From assembly GCA_028023455.1 (NCBI GenBank), contig JAQFVV010000072.1, positions 3,678,501-3,742,500 of the forward strand: a stretch of DNA of 64,000 nucleotides. Direction: 5' to 3'. The position numbers and the translations under genes are program-made. Shown piece after piece: positions 33,264 through 43,382 of this stretch (position 1 is the stretch's first letter; each line of letters begins with the position of its first letter). Under the pieces are notes generated by a model that saw only the letters and a list, made by a program, of their open reading frames with translations, was not told the DNA's origin and ran no database searches. This DNA comes from Epiperipatus broadwayi. Taxonomy: Eukaryota; Onychophora; Udeonychophora; Euonychophora; Peripatidae.

Positions 33264-34614
33264 GATGCATAAAAACACCACATGTCTAACAACCATGCTA
33301 TAATCAAAATAACAAATTAAACATTATGGTTAAATAATAGTCACGATATTTAATAAAAACCATTTATGTTGTATTTCTCAGATCATGTGCGACCTCTATG
33401 GGTGTCTCGCTGAACCATATGGCAAAAATATTCAATCAAATGAATATTCAACGCATTATTAATGGTAAACTTTTTGTGCAACATGTGATCTTTGATTTAA
33501 AGCTCAATTCTCCTAGTGCTCTTTATTGTTTCCCTATGAACTCATCTATAATTAATTTCTCAAATGTAAATTACAATATCTATAGCAAAAAAAGAAATTA
33601 AAAATATATTTAAAAAATTACAGTACTCAAATGCTTATGATTCTTGTGTCACCCATCATTATTGGTAACATACTGTAAGGTTTAATTTACATTGCTCCCT
33701 GAAACAATCCTTCCCCATCTGAATATATATTTACAGTTGTTTAAAAGTTTTTAATATAAGTGATGGAAATTATGCATTTTCATTTTATTTTATACGTTTT
33801 ATTATATATATGTGAAACAAATGTGTTCTTTTTAACAATATTATAAAGACATTATCCCAAAGAATGTTCTTAAGATTGGTTTTTCAAATGTATATATAAG
33901 ACCACAAGTTTTCAAAATATACTATAGAAAACATTTACTTGTTTTTTTTTTTTAAGATGTACTGAAATACATCATGAATATTTATTTAAATCAGAAGTTT
34001 TTAATCATATGTATGTACATTACAATTTCTAAAATATCATATAAAAAATATAATAGATATAAGAGCAAAACATTTCAATTCCAACATTTTCTGCTAAGTT
34101 AGATATCATGAATTTTTCAAAATCTACAAAAGAAAATGTCTGTCTTTTTCCCTCAACATCGACAATAGAATATCTAGAAAAGTTTTCTTTTTATTGAAGT
34201 ATTTTAAAACAATCACAAATTGTCATGGTGAATTAAAAAAAGGCCGATTAAAAAGTGGATAACAACTTACATTTGCATACGTTCTCTTGCAATGTATAAA
34301 ATGAAAGCCAGGGAGGATCTAATGAATACCAAATATCTCATTAATTAAAAGTGTCACCTTAATCGATGATTTTGCTGCAACAACTGGATTTCATTGCATG
34401 AGCTCAACATTAATTAAATAAAAACTTTCTGCTATATGCACAAACTTATAAACTCTTTGATACATTCTACAATTTCAATTTCTATGCTTGAATGTAGTCT
34501 AGATATATTCAACTTATTAATATTCATTATATATTTCTGCTGTTCATATCAGAAATAACTTTTGTGAGTTCAAATGTGTTAAACTACTAAACAACGCATG
34601 ATCACCACTTTTTA
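33264..34614. other. AT-rich non-coding stretch
   Basis: An open frame at 33398-33601 has no recognisable similarity and ordinary AT-rich composition, so I do not call it a gene. Nothing else was seen. Confidence 0.45.
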
Positions 34615-35045
34615 TGCTTACATAAGTTGTTAAAACAATGACAAAGTCTCCTTACAGTAGTGCCAATAAGTGCATAATATAGGAGTCAATTCACACAAAA
34701 AGATTTGTGCATAAAATCCATATCTAGTACCTATACATCCAATATTCCCAGAGTAGTTTTTAGATTGCGAGTTTCATCAGTGGAAGCCTTGGATTTAAAA
34801 GCTTTGTAGTTGACTAAAATGGTAAGAGGTGGCTGTTGGAGGATTGCATTGGAACCTAAGTTCCAGGTGCAATGATCTCAGATCCAAGAATCCTCACTGA
34901 TGAAAGCGACATGCTAAAAACTAGTCTGGGGATATTGGATGAATAGGCACTAAATAGGGATTTTATGCACAAACCTTTTTGTATTCATTGATTAACTACA
35001 GATTCCACTGGGTAGTACTACTTGCATGCAAAGTTTGTCACAGTT
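34615..35045. mobile_element. Family C foldback ribozyme element, both arms (copy C3)
   Basis: The left arm runs from ACAAAGTCTCCTTACAGTAG through AAAAAGATTTGTGCATAAAATCC to a minus-strand ribozyme region (34744-34785). The right arm mirrors it, with the plus-strand ribozyme (34890-34933), TTTTATGCACAAACCTTTTTG and GTAGTACTACTTGCATGCAAAGTTTGTC. The centre (34800-34885) is unique. Both ribozymes have AAAA in place of GAAA. The family boundary may reach slightly further out (CATGATCACC at 34608). Confidence 0.8.
34890..34933 (+). ncRNA. Hammerhead ribozyme (family C), G12 changed
   Basis: ATCCTCA (stem I), CTGATGA, A-AGC-GACAT-GCT-A (stem II), AAAA instead of GAAA, CTAG (stem III palindrome), TC, then TGGGGAT, which pairs with ATCCTCA over 7 bp (one wobble). 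The strong stem I and GTC cleavage triplet identify it as a hammerhead, but the changed G12 makes it probably inactive. The opposite-strand copy at 34744-34785 has the same defect. Confidence 0.7.
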
Positions 35046-35537
35046 CAAATGTGTTTCTGATTGGCATAATCATTGCCATTAAAATGAATCATATGGTTAA
35101 TTTCTCAAGAGCTCATAAAAATTTCTAAAACTGGAAGTAACAGATGTGAGCCATAACCTATGAACCTTCAGTTCCAGAGTCCACCATTTTGCCACTATAT
35201 TAAAATTTGCGGCAACAAGACATTTTTAAAAAAAATTGCGAACATTAAAAATGATTTAGAAAAAAAAAATCACAATTTTACTTCTATTTACCAAAAATAA
35301 CCTATATAATGTCATTTACTATGCATCTGCAAAAATAATGATTTTAATCCAGACCAACATCAAGCTTAAAGAGATACTATGAAGAAAGGAGTTTGCTATT
35401 AACTGAAAGGAGACCCTTTGATTCCTCCTGGAGGCCCTTAAAGTAATCAAGCAGGGTAAATTCCTAATGTCCACTCCATACGTTCTTGTTGTTGCAGCTT
35501 TTATTAGTGTGATTATTCATATAGTATATGAACATGG

Positions 35538-36791
35538 ATGGGCTGCTCACCAACACGCATTAGCCAGTGTGGTGAGTTTATTGGCTTATTATCTCCAAGT
35601 TTAAGAATATTTTTTCCAATATATACAATCATGACAGACAAAAATAAATCATGGCCCTTATTCCCAGGATGCTGTAAAGTCACCAACCAAGGCAGAGGTT
35701 GGTGGCCGAAGGTGGAGGGTGCTAAGAATCCCCTGATTTTGGACTCAGGCTGCCATTTGATGATGACTTTAGTTACTTACAACTGCAGAACACTTTCAAG
35801 TGAAGGAAGATTGCAAGAGTTAGAAGAAGAACTGTCTTATATTAAATGGGACATTATTGGACTTTGTGAAGTTAGAAGAAAAGGTGAAGAAACAATTGAT
35901 TTAAAAAGTAGACATATACTCTAATATAAAGGCACAAATATTGGAAAAACAAGTGGAGTAGGATTCATTATAAATAAAAAATTGAAGAATAACATTGTGG
36001 AGATTGATGGTGTATCAGACAGAGTGGCAAGATTAGTTTTACAATGTAATAGCAGATACCAAATGCAGATAATTCAGGTTTATGCCCCATCAAGTTCTCA
36101 TAGTGATGAAGTTATAGAAGATTTTTATATGGATGTACAAAAGGCTTTTGATCAGAGTAAACAACATTTTAAAATTGTTATGGGAGACTTTAATGCTAGA
36201 ATTGGTAAACAAATGAAAGATGAAAATGCTGTAGGTAATTTTGGTTATGGTAATAGAAATGAGAGAGGACATAGACTTGTGGAGTTTGCAGGAAAAGGAA
36301 AACTTTATATTATGAATTATTATTTTGAGAAAAATGTTAAAAGGAAATGGCCATGGAAGCATCCAAATGAAGGTACAGCAGAATTGGATTATATTTTGAC
36401 TAACAGAAAATACATATTTCAAGATTGTAATGTTCTTAATAAATTTTACACAGGAAGTGATCATCGATTAGTAAGATGTAAGATACATGTTAATGCAAAC
36501 TAGAGAGACAAAAATTATTAAGAAAAACAATATTTACAGTTGACATTCCTAATCTTCAGAAACCTTCTAATGAATTTAAATTAGAACTTACAAATCGGTT
36601 TCAAGTATTAGTAGATTTTGAACATGATTCAGATTTGAATAACATTAACAGAAAAATAACTGATACACTTTTAAAAACTGCAATAAAGATAGCTGTTTAA
36701 AAAAAAGCAGCAATTGATTAATAACATTTCTACTGAAACTACAGAATTTATGAAAAAAAGAAGGAATATGAGGATATACAACAATGATGCA
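35538..36791 (+). pseudogene. RTE LINE ORF, endonuclease half (broken)
   Basis: Reads MTLVTYNCRTLSS (35760), LCEVRRKG, a stop at 35922-35924, then GVGFIINKKLKNN, IIQVYAPSSSH, GDFNARIG, NERGHRLVEF, KWPWKHPNEGTAELDYI and GSDHRLVRCKI (to 36503). These are the catalytic and structural motifs of the AP-endonuclease that nicks target DNA: Asn after TY, Glu in EVRR, Asp/Asn in GDFNA, Asp/His in SDHR. All are kept. After 36503 the frame shifts and continues as RQKLLRKTIFTVDIPNLQ and NRKITDTLLKTAIK to ~36700, the linker to the reverse transcriptase. The break at 36792 is caused by the inserted direct-repeat element. Confidence 0.85.
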
Positions 36792-37301
36792 TTACATTCA
36801 CATATCAGCCTTTCAAGCTAATTGAGCATGCGCCTTTTGAGAGTGTTAAATAAATGAATACTTTCCTCTTCAATCCAAGATATAGTATTTATGCAGGAAT
36901 AAAAAGGATCCTCTTATTCCTATGACTCAAATTCTTTTATATGAGCAAATCTGAAGTACTGTTGAGGAGAGCGTGAGTAGAATTCTCACTTTAAATTACT
37001 ATTTACAATGTTTTTTGACTGAATGACATCAGTAAAATTACTTAGAATTTACTAAACGTCATTCTTACTGAAACTTAATTATGAGTAAATAAGCAATTAT
37101 TTTATCTAGCACTGTGTTTACAATTATATTACATTCAAATATCAGCCTTTCAAGCTAATTGAGTACGCGCCTTTTGAGAGTGTTAAATAAATGAATACTT
37201 TCCTCTTCAATCCAAGATATAGTATTTATGCAAGAATAAAAAGGATCTTCTTATTTCTATGACTCAAATTCTTTTATATAAGCAAATCTGAAGTACTGTT
37301 G
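36792..37301. mobile_element. Direct-terminal-repeat element (TRIM-like) inserted in the LINE
   Basis: Two 173-bp direct repeats, 36792-36964 and 37129-37301, ~95% identical, flank a 164-bp unique centre (36965-37128). The LINE sequence (AATGATGCATTA before, TGCATTAAAAAAG after) resumes exactly where it stopped, so the 510-bp block is an insertion with a short target duplication (4-7 bp, within TGCATTA). The repeats do not begin TG or end CA and no primer-binding site is obvious, so a classical LTR element is not proved. I see no hammerhead core in either strand. A tandem-duplicated MITE or a TRIM are the alternatives. Confidence 0.65.
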
Positions 37302-37868
37302 CATTAAAAAAGATTGAATATCTTGAATTTTGTAAAATGGTGCGGAAAAGAGTTGAAAACGATATAAGAAAGTATAATTGAGAACTAGCAAGAAAAGCTA
37401 TAGAAGAGAATAAAAGTCTAAAGAGTGTAAGACAACATTTTGGTATTGGTAGGAAATTTATATCTGCAATAAGAAAAAAATATGGCATTATTACTAAAAA
37501 GAGAGATGACATCATGAAATGTGTAGAAGACTTCTATCAAGAATTATATAGTAGTAAAGAACAAGTGCCTCCTATACCTATTATATCTTCCGAATTGACC
37601 ATAATTTTGAATGAGGAAGTGAGACATGCAATTAAATTTATGAAGAAAGGGAAGGCTCCAGGTAATGATGGAATTATTAAAAGAAGTAGGTGAAGAAATA
37701 GAATTTTTTTTTAGCAAAGTTATATACCAAATGTCTAAATGATAAAGATGTACCAGATGATTGGAAGAATGCAGTATTAATATTAATATTTAAAAAAGGT
37801 GATAAAGAAGATATTAGAAATTACAGACCTATCAGTCTTTTATCAGTTTTATATACAAAATTTTTATA
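37302..37868 (+). pseudogene. RTE LINE ORF, linker and first reverse-transcriptase blocks
   Basis: Continuation of the LINE frame: KKIEYLEFCKMVRKRVENDIR, then RHAIKFMKKGKAPGNDGI (the conserved KAPGxDGI block of RTE reverse transcriptases), a frameshift near 37680, then [20 protein letters not shown] and [14 protein letters not shown] (to ~37866). The next LINE block, expected directly after, lies 1.5 kb downstream at 39409. Confidence 0.85.
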
Positions 37869-39408
37869 AATTAAAATTGACGTTAAATTGAATACTGCCT
37901 TATTAATACATGTAAATATGCTCTTAACAAAATAATATTTCAGAGGAAAATATGTATTTTAAAATACTAATTCTCATTTATGCTAGTAGTATGAAAAGAA
38001 TTTGTTTGAGAGCAAAACTTTAAAAGAATTTAAAAATATTATTAATGAACTTCTCTCTATCAGATGCATAATGTTTTGTTATAATTGCCAGTACCTATAA
38101 GCAACTTTATGACCGTTGATCTTAGCACATAAACCAAGGAGCGTTCTTAATTATAAATAAAGTCTACTCTTATGTTTAAAAATAAATAAAAGGAAATTTG
38201 TTTAAAAAAAAGAAATACATTTTTAAATATTATATAAGAAACATTTTTTTTTTTAAAAAAAGAGCTCTATTTTTTTTAAAAAATGCATTTATCTAAAGAA
38301 GAACAGTGAAAGTTAACTAAATAGATATATTATAATTATTCCGCGTTTGAATCTAAGATTATAAATATAAAAGAAACATGTACTCAGCTGAAGAACTTAT
38401 TGTTTTCAATGCCGGCTTATTATACTTATGCCACTCAGTTGAATAATTTATTTTCCAGTGCCAACTTATGTTTATGCTTACGATGTTTTATTATTTTAAT
38501 ATAAGATAAAAGAAAGTGAACGTGTTTATATAAAGAACTACTGAACATTTTCGTTTGGAAATGATTGCCATGTATATAAATGTATTAGTTGAAGCTTCGA
38601 ATTTAAATAGATATCTAAACCTGGATAAATTGTCTACACATTATGAAATGGAAAAATCATCACGGAGCTGAAATATGAACTTAAGTTAATGTATTATTAT
38701 TATTTTTTTTATTGTTTGTTTTATTGGTTTAAAAAAAAAATGAAACCATAAAAATATTTATGCTATTAAATTTTTATGTAACACTTTTTGCATAAATATA
38801 CAGGTAAACTAGGGTTATAATTTTAAAACGAAATAGGTTTATCTAATGAGCAAATTCTCTTTGCCATTCTTAAGTAGATTTAGTTTATTTATCAAGCATT
38901 ACACTAGCTAGTTTCTATTTAATAATTTTATCATAGAGATTTAAATGTCACAGTCTTATTTTCATATAAATGGGATGTTTTACTCAATTTTTATTTTAAA
39001 TTTGCTAAAGAAGTTTATCAGAGAATATCCATTCATTTGTTTTATGAATGTTATATTAAGAATAATTACAAATATTTTATATTCATCGAGAAGTAAATAT
39101 TCTTGCATTTAATTTACAATTTCAAAATTCCACTAGTTACTATATTTTTAGCATTTAATATTTTATGTGTGCATTGTGCAATTTTATATGCATTTAAGTT
39201 TAAAGTATTTTCTACAGTAGTCACACATAGTTTGCTTTGTTGGCTGGATATACGTTTTGTATTTTATAAATTTCTTGGAAATAACTTAGTTAGTTTAAGT
39301 GAAGTATATATCTTGCTATTAGTTAGCATTTGGTAGCCTCAAGAATTAGGCTTAGTTCATAATTTTAAAATATTAAAATGGAAATGCATCAGTGCCTTTA
39401 TAATTTTA
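37869..39408. mobile_element. Unidentified ~1.54-kb insertion in the LINE
   Basis: The LINE protein stops after LYTKF (37866) and resumes at LDFHQPREQAGF (39415), so everything between is foreign. It is very AT-rich. Both junctions contain TTTATAA (about 37866 and 39402), which may be a target duplication. I see no terminal inverted repeats, coding domain, ribozyme or tRNA head. The 77-codon open frame at 39103-39336 is hydrophobic and unlike any family I know, and is probably chance. Confidence 0.55.
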
Positions 39409-40166
39409 TAATTCTGGATTTCCACCAACCAAGAGAACAAGCTGGATTTAACAGTGGTTTTAGTACAGTAGATCATATCCAGGTATTGAGAGAAGTTGTA
39501 GAAAGGACAAATGAATATGAGTTACCATTATGCTTAGGATTTGTAGATTATGAAAAGGCATTTGATTCTATAAAAATTTCTTCAATGATTAAAGCATTGG
39601 ATCATCAAGGTGTAGATCCAGGATATTGTCATATTTTACAGAATATTTATAAAAATGCAACAGCAACAATTAGATTACATAATGATAGTAGGAAAATCAA
39701 CATTGAAAAGGGTGTAAGACAGGGTGACTACATATCTCCAAAACTTTTTACAGCAGTGCTGCAAGAAGTATTTTGTGAATTAAAATGGGAAGCTAGAGGA
39801 GTGAAAGTAAATGGAGATTATTTAAGTCATTTAGATTTTGCAGATGATGTAGTTGTTTTTGCAAATAATGCTTTAGAGCTACAGGAAATGTTGCAGGAGT
39901 TATCAGATGAAAGTAGGACTAAAGATAAATGTTAAAAAGACTAAAGTAATTATTAATAGATTTTCTCAAAATATGAAAATAAAGATTGCTTATGATGAGT
40001 TAGAAGAAGTTAACAATTACAAATACCTTGGGTCAGATTATTAGTACAGATGGAAACATAATGGATGAAATAATCATAGAATTAAACTTGGTTGGAGTGT
40101 TTTTGGTAGAAATAACTTGATACTAAAAGGAAATATGCCTATGTGTTTGAAAAGAAAGGTTTTTAA
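39409..40166 (+). pseudogene. RTE LINE ORF, reverse-transcriptase catalytic core
   Basis: HQPREQAGFNSGFSTVDH, LCLGFVDYEKAFDSI (first catalytic Asp in VDYEKAFD), IEKGVRQGDYISPKLFTA (RTE-typical RQGDxISPKLF) and LSHLDFADDVVVFA (FADD, the remaining catalytic Asp pair). The open frame ends at 39935 after a frameshift at ~39912, and the protein goes on in another frame as GLKINVKKTKVIINRFS, then NNYKYLG. After ~40160 the MITE interrupts KVFNKCVLPVLTYG. The key residues are intact, so the element died by indels, not catalytic substitutions. Confidence 0.88.
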
Positions 40167-40927
40167 CCCTTTGAACGATGATTATATAATTGGCCAAATG
40201 AGTTAAAAATCAAAACTTGTAATTGGCCAACTCACAACTTTAACAAAATCTATTGTTAAAATAGATCACTTTTAATAATATAAATACGTTAGTTTCGTTT
40301 GTAAAAAGTATATTACTGAATTTTCAGATTACAAAAGCAAACGAAAATCTTTTCAAAAATAAAATTTGATTTATAATTTAAAAAATATTCAATTGCAGTG
40401 AAATAAAAGTAACCGCTATTCAACCAACCAAAAAAGATTGCTGACGCAATCTTTTTTTTTCACTTTAACGTTACGATCAATATGTAGCAATAAATAAATA
40501 ATTCTTGGTAATATCTTAACTATTTTTCTAAAATAATTTGATTTTTAGTATTATTTTATCAATAATAATTTGTAATTCAATTCAAATATTGTTTAAAATG
40601 TTGTAAACATTCGTTTATCATTTTCGTAATAAAAATCAAAACGAACGTAACTTTTTACTTTTTGGCAGCCATTTCCCTTTCTGACAGAAGTGGGACAGCC
40701 AATAAGATTCAAGAAAAGTTGGTGAGGAGGTGCTTTGGTTTTGTTTGACATATATGGTCATTTTTATTGATTTTTTACTTGTAAAATAACTCTGAAGAGG
40801 GCACCATCTTACAGAACTTTTGATTTTCTTTCTAATGACGTATCATATGTATACGTGGGATAAAAAGTAGCCGATTTAGAGTGACGTCAAATCTTCTCGT
40901 TTTTAGACGAGTCATGCATTATAAGAG
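40167..40927. mobile_element. piggyBac-type MITE (761 bp) with TTAA target duplication
   Basis: Flanked by TTAA on both sides (40163-40166, 40928-40931). Removing it and one TTAA restores the LINE codons for KVFNKCVLPVL. It starts CCCTTTGAACGATGA, and its other end reads CTCTTATAATGCATGA on the opposite strand: related imperfect inverted ends of the piggyBac CCCTTT type. It encodes no transposase. Internally it holds the perfect hairpin at 40430-40457 and mixed AT-rich sequence. It was mobilised by some piggyBac transposase, possibly like the relic at 28.4 kb. Confidence 0.8.
40430..40457. repeat. Perfect 12-bp hairpin with A/T-rich arms inside the MITE
   Basis: The arms AAAAAAGATTGC (40430-40441) and GCAATCTTTTTT (40446-40457) pair perfectly around a TGAC loop. 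It looks like a bacterial terminator, but in this eukaryotic MITE it is more likely a structural feature or chance. The T-run could stop RNA polymerase III. Confidence 0.75.
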
Positions 40928-41368
40928 TTAATAAATGTGTTTTGCCAGTTCTTACTTATGGATTTGAGACTTGGACACTTAATAGAAGAGCAATACAGAG
41001 ACTTCAGACCACTCAAAGAAGTATGGAAAGATGCATGTTGGGAGTAACAAGAAGAGATTGAAAACACAATGTATGGGTAAGAGAACACACAGGTGTTACT
41101 GACCTCATTGAAAAAATTAAAAAACTGAAGTGGAGTTGGGCTGGACATATTGCTAAAAGAGATGATAATAGATGGACAATTGAAATTTTAAACTGGATTC
41201 CAAGAGATTGTAAAAGACCCACAAAGAAACCACATGTGAGATGGATGGATGAAATAAGAAAGTGTGCAGGGATAATGTAAAGAAAAGAAGCTAAAGATAG
41301 GAAAAGATGGATTGAACTTGGAGAGACTTTCATCCTGCAGTGGATTGATAATGGTTGGTGATGATGAA
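40928..41368 (+). pseudogene. RTE LINE ORF, C-terminal domain and 3' end
   Basis: KCVLPVLTYGFETWTL, then RAIQRLQTTQRSMERCMLGVT, VREHTGVTDLIEKIKKLKWSW, AGHIAKRDDNRW, LNWIPRDCKR, HVRWMDEIRKCAG and RKRWIELGETFILQWIDNGW, with the stop at 41359-41361, then TGATGAAG. Internal stops are present (after TRRD and at GIM). This is the segment that all the 5'-truncated copies in the window share, and it defines the family's 3' recognition end. Confidence 0.88.
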
Positions 41369-43069
41369 GAAATTATTTTGGCATTAACGCTTTATCAACA
41401 ACTGACAGTGTAGAAGTGTATGTTATGATCATATTTCATTTCTTACATGGGACCTGTTATGGATGGATAGACAAAGGAAAGGTTCTAGTGATTTTGCTTT
41501 TGTTAAACAATCAAACAAAAGTTTCTTTAACTTTCTGCATTACTATATTTATCCACCATACTCTAGTAGCAATTTGAGTTAATAGTTCAACATTTTATTT
41601 TGTATTAAAACCATTATTCAATATTATGAATCAATAAACTGTATTTGATTCAATAGAAATGTAAGTTTACAAATGTAAAATATCGTAAAAATAGCATATT
41701 TGAATTTCCCAAATATAGAAGAAGAAGAAAAAGAAATATATAAGGAGAACTGTAAGTTTTTTCTTATTGGACAATTACAGAAAAGCCAAAAAAAATTTTT
41801 AATGAAATCTTTGTTAATTGAATTTCACTTTTTAAACATGAACAAATTTTTATTAAGACATCATAAAGCTATGTAATTCTGTTGTAAAATTTAAAAATGC
41901 ATTTATAATTATTAAACTATCACAAAAATTCTGTACTAGTATTTGACGGTGCATAATGATTGTAGTTTTCTTCATTGTTTCTTCAAGTTTCTTAACTTAT
42001 ATTCTTAAAAATTAAATGTACATTTTAAAAATCTAAGTATTCACATAAAAAATTTTATTTTTTAATAATTATTATACAAATACTTTGGAAAAATAATCAT
42101 AAATATTTAAATTGACTATAAAAAATACTACAATATTTTGTTCATTTCTAACAACAATCAAAAAAGAGTTTACAAGTATGTATATATATTCAAAATCAAA
42201 GAATTTACTAATCAATAACATTCTAGATTTTTGCCAGATAGTTTGTAGAACTTCTCTGTAAATTACTAACATCTTCAATTTTTTTTGAACTAATAAAATC
42301 AATATTTACGTTATTTCCGGTTAAACTGACAAAATAATGCTAAATATGTTTTTGGGGGGAGGGGTGATTTAAAGCTGAAGCACAGCTATTCATTCAAAAA
42401 ACGATTCACCCGATTTTATAACATAAGTAACAATTCTAATTATTTTTGCATTAATAATTTTTATTATTAACATTTGAAGTTTAAATTCAAACTATAAATT
42501 ACTAGCTCATTAATTGTGCAAATAAAAATATAGGTAAATTTTGTTTTACAACAGTCATGAAATGATATAAATTAGTCACCTCCACCCCCCAAATTTCAAT
42601 TTATAGATAGTTCTTGACGTAAATTGATATTTATACAAAAAATATCAGAAAGCAACCTTTACAACAGCTGCAAAATATTCTAAGAGCTGCATCAGTCAGA
42701 GTCAAGGACAATATCATTCATTAGCAGAAAACTAACTTTACTTTTCCAACAAACCATTCAAATTAAATAATTCTACTTTGCAGTACATAAAATATATTTT
42801 TATGAAATTCATTACAAATAGAATAAACTTAATAAGAAAATTATTAATTATTGGGCAATCATTATTAGGAATACAATGTTTGTAAAAAAAAATTATTTAT
42901 TTATTTACAAAGCAATAAATAAATGATAGTATAACACAAACTTCATATAAGATAAGTTTTGAGAGAGGAGTTTAAAATATTAAGGTAACATAAAAGTAAT
43001 AAAATGAATAATAAAAGGCAAATAACTAATAGTTAAATTCGCAGATTTGAAATACAGACATTTTTCATA
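41369..43069. other. AT-rich non-coding stretch
   Basis: A family E-like fragment lies at about 41575-41640 (AGTTCAACATTTTATTT, then ATTAAAACCATT). A G-rich spot lies at 42352-42363. Nothing coding was found. Confidence 0.4.
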
Positions 43070-43382
43070 TACCTGGAGCTTAATTGTAAATATAGGGAAT
43101 TTGAACTCAGACTTTCAAGAACCCTTCAACTATCCACACTACCTCATATCACTGATACACATGACCACACACATGTAGAAAAGATAAATAATCACCAATA
43201 TATGTATTTTGTGCTGAACCGGGTCAACTGATGAGTGCTGGTTCAGCACGAAATATCATATATTGGTGATTTTTTTTTTTTTCTATATGTGAGTGGTCAT
43301 GTGTGTATCAGTGGTATGAGATGTGTGGATAGTTGAAGGGTGCTTGAAAGTCTGAGTTCAAATCCCTATATTTAGAATATTT
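43070..43382. mobile_element. Family B foldback ribozyme element, short-centred (copy B4)
   Basis: A left arm (GGAGCTTAATTGTAAATATAGGG, GAACTCAGACTTTCAAG, ACATGTAGAAAAGATAAATAATC) is joined near 43220 directly to the right arm with the same blocks reversed. The centre seen in copy B3 is deleted, including the CTGATGA part of the left ribozyme. The right-arm ribozyme (43223-43267) is the best preserved of the family. The right end holds box-A-like TGAGATGTGTGG and box-B GAGTTCAAATCC. Confidence 0.85.
43223..43267 (+). ncRNA. Hammerhead ribozyme (family B), intact core and strongest stem II
   Basis: GTCAA (stem I), CTGATGA, GTGCTG-GTT-CAGCAC (6-bp perfect stem II with G10.1-C11.1), GAAA, TATCATA (self-complementary stem III around a single C), TA, then TTGGT, pairing with GTCAA over 5 bp (two wobbles). 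Cleavage is predicted after ATA, between 43262 and 43263. Of all the candidates in the window, this one best satisfies the hammerhead consensus. Confidence 0.85.

Larger units (their letters stand above)
35350..41368 (+). mobile_element. RTE-clade LINE, near full length, dead, with three nested insertions
   Basis: A non-LTR retrotransposon of the RTE clade: a 5' leader with GGTGGAGGGTGCTAAGAA near 35715, an AP-type endonuclease, reverse transcriptase, the family's C-terminal domain and a short TGATGATGA 3' end. With insertions removed, ~3.2 kb of element remains, the usual length for RTE. It is interrupted at 36792-37301, about 37869-39408 and 40167-40927. Frameshifts (35925, 36503, ~37680, 39912) and stops abolish coding. 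Closely related 3' fragments lie at 0.5, 6.2, 13.8, 20.4 and 45.4 kb, so this was the active LINE of the genome at some time. Confidence 0.9.

Noticed and set aside
39103-39336. 77-codon hydrophobic open frame inside the LINE insertion
   Set aside because: No recognisable family, no other copy in the window; hydrophobicity follows from T-richness.
40430-40457. Rho-independent bacterial terminator
   Set aside because: The hairpin and T-run fit, but the window is eukaryotic and the site is inside a piggyBac MITE.
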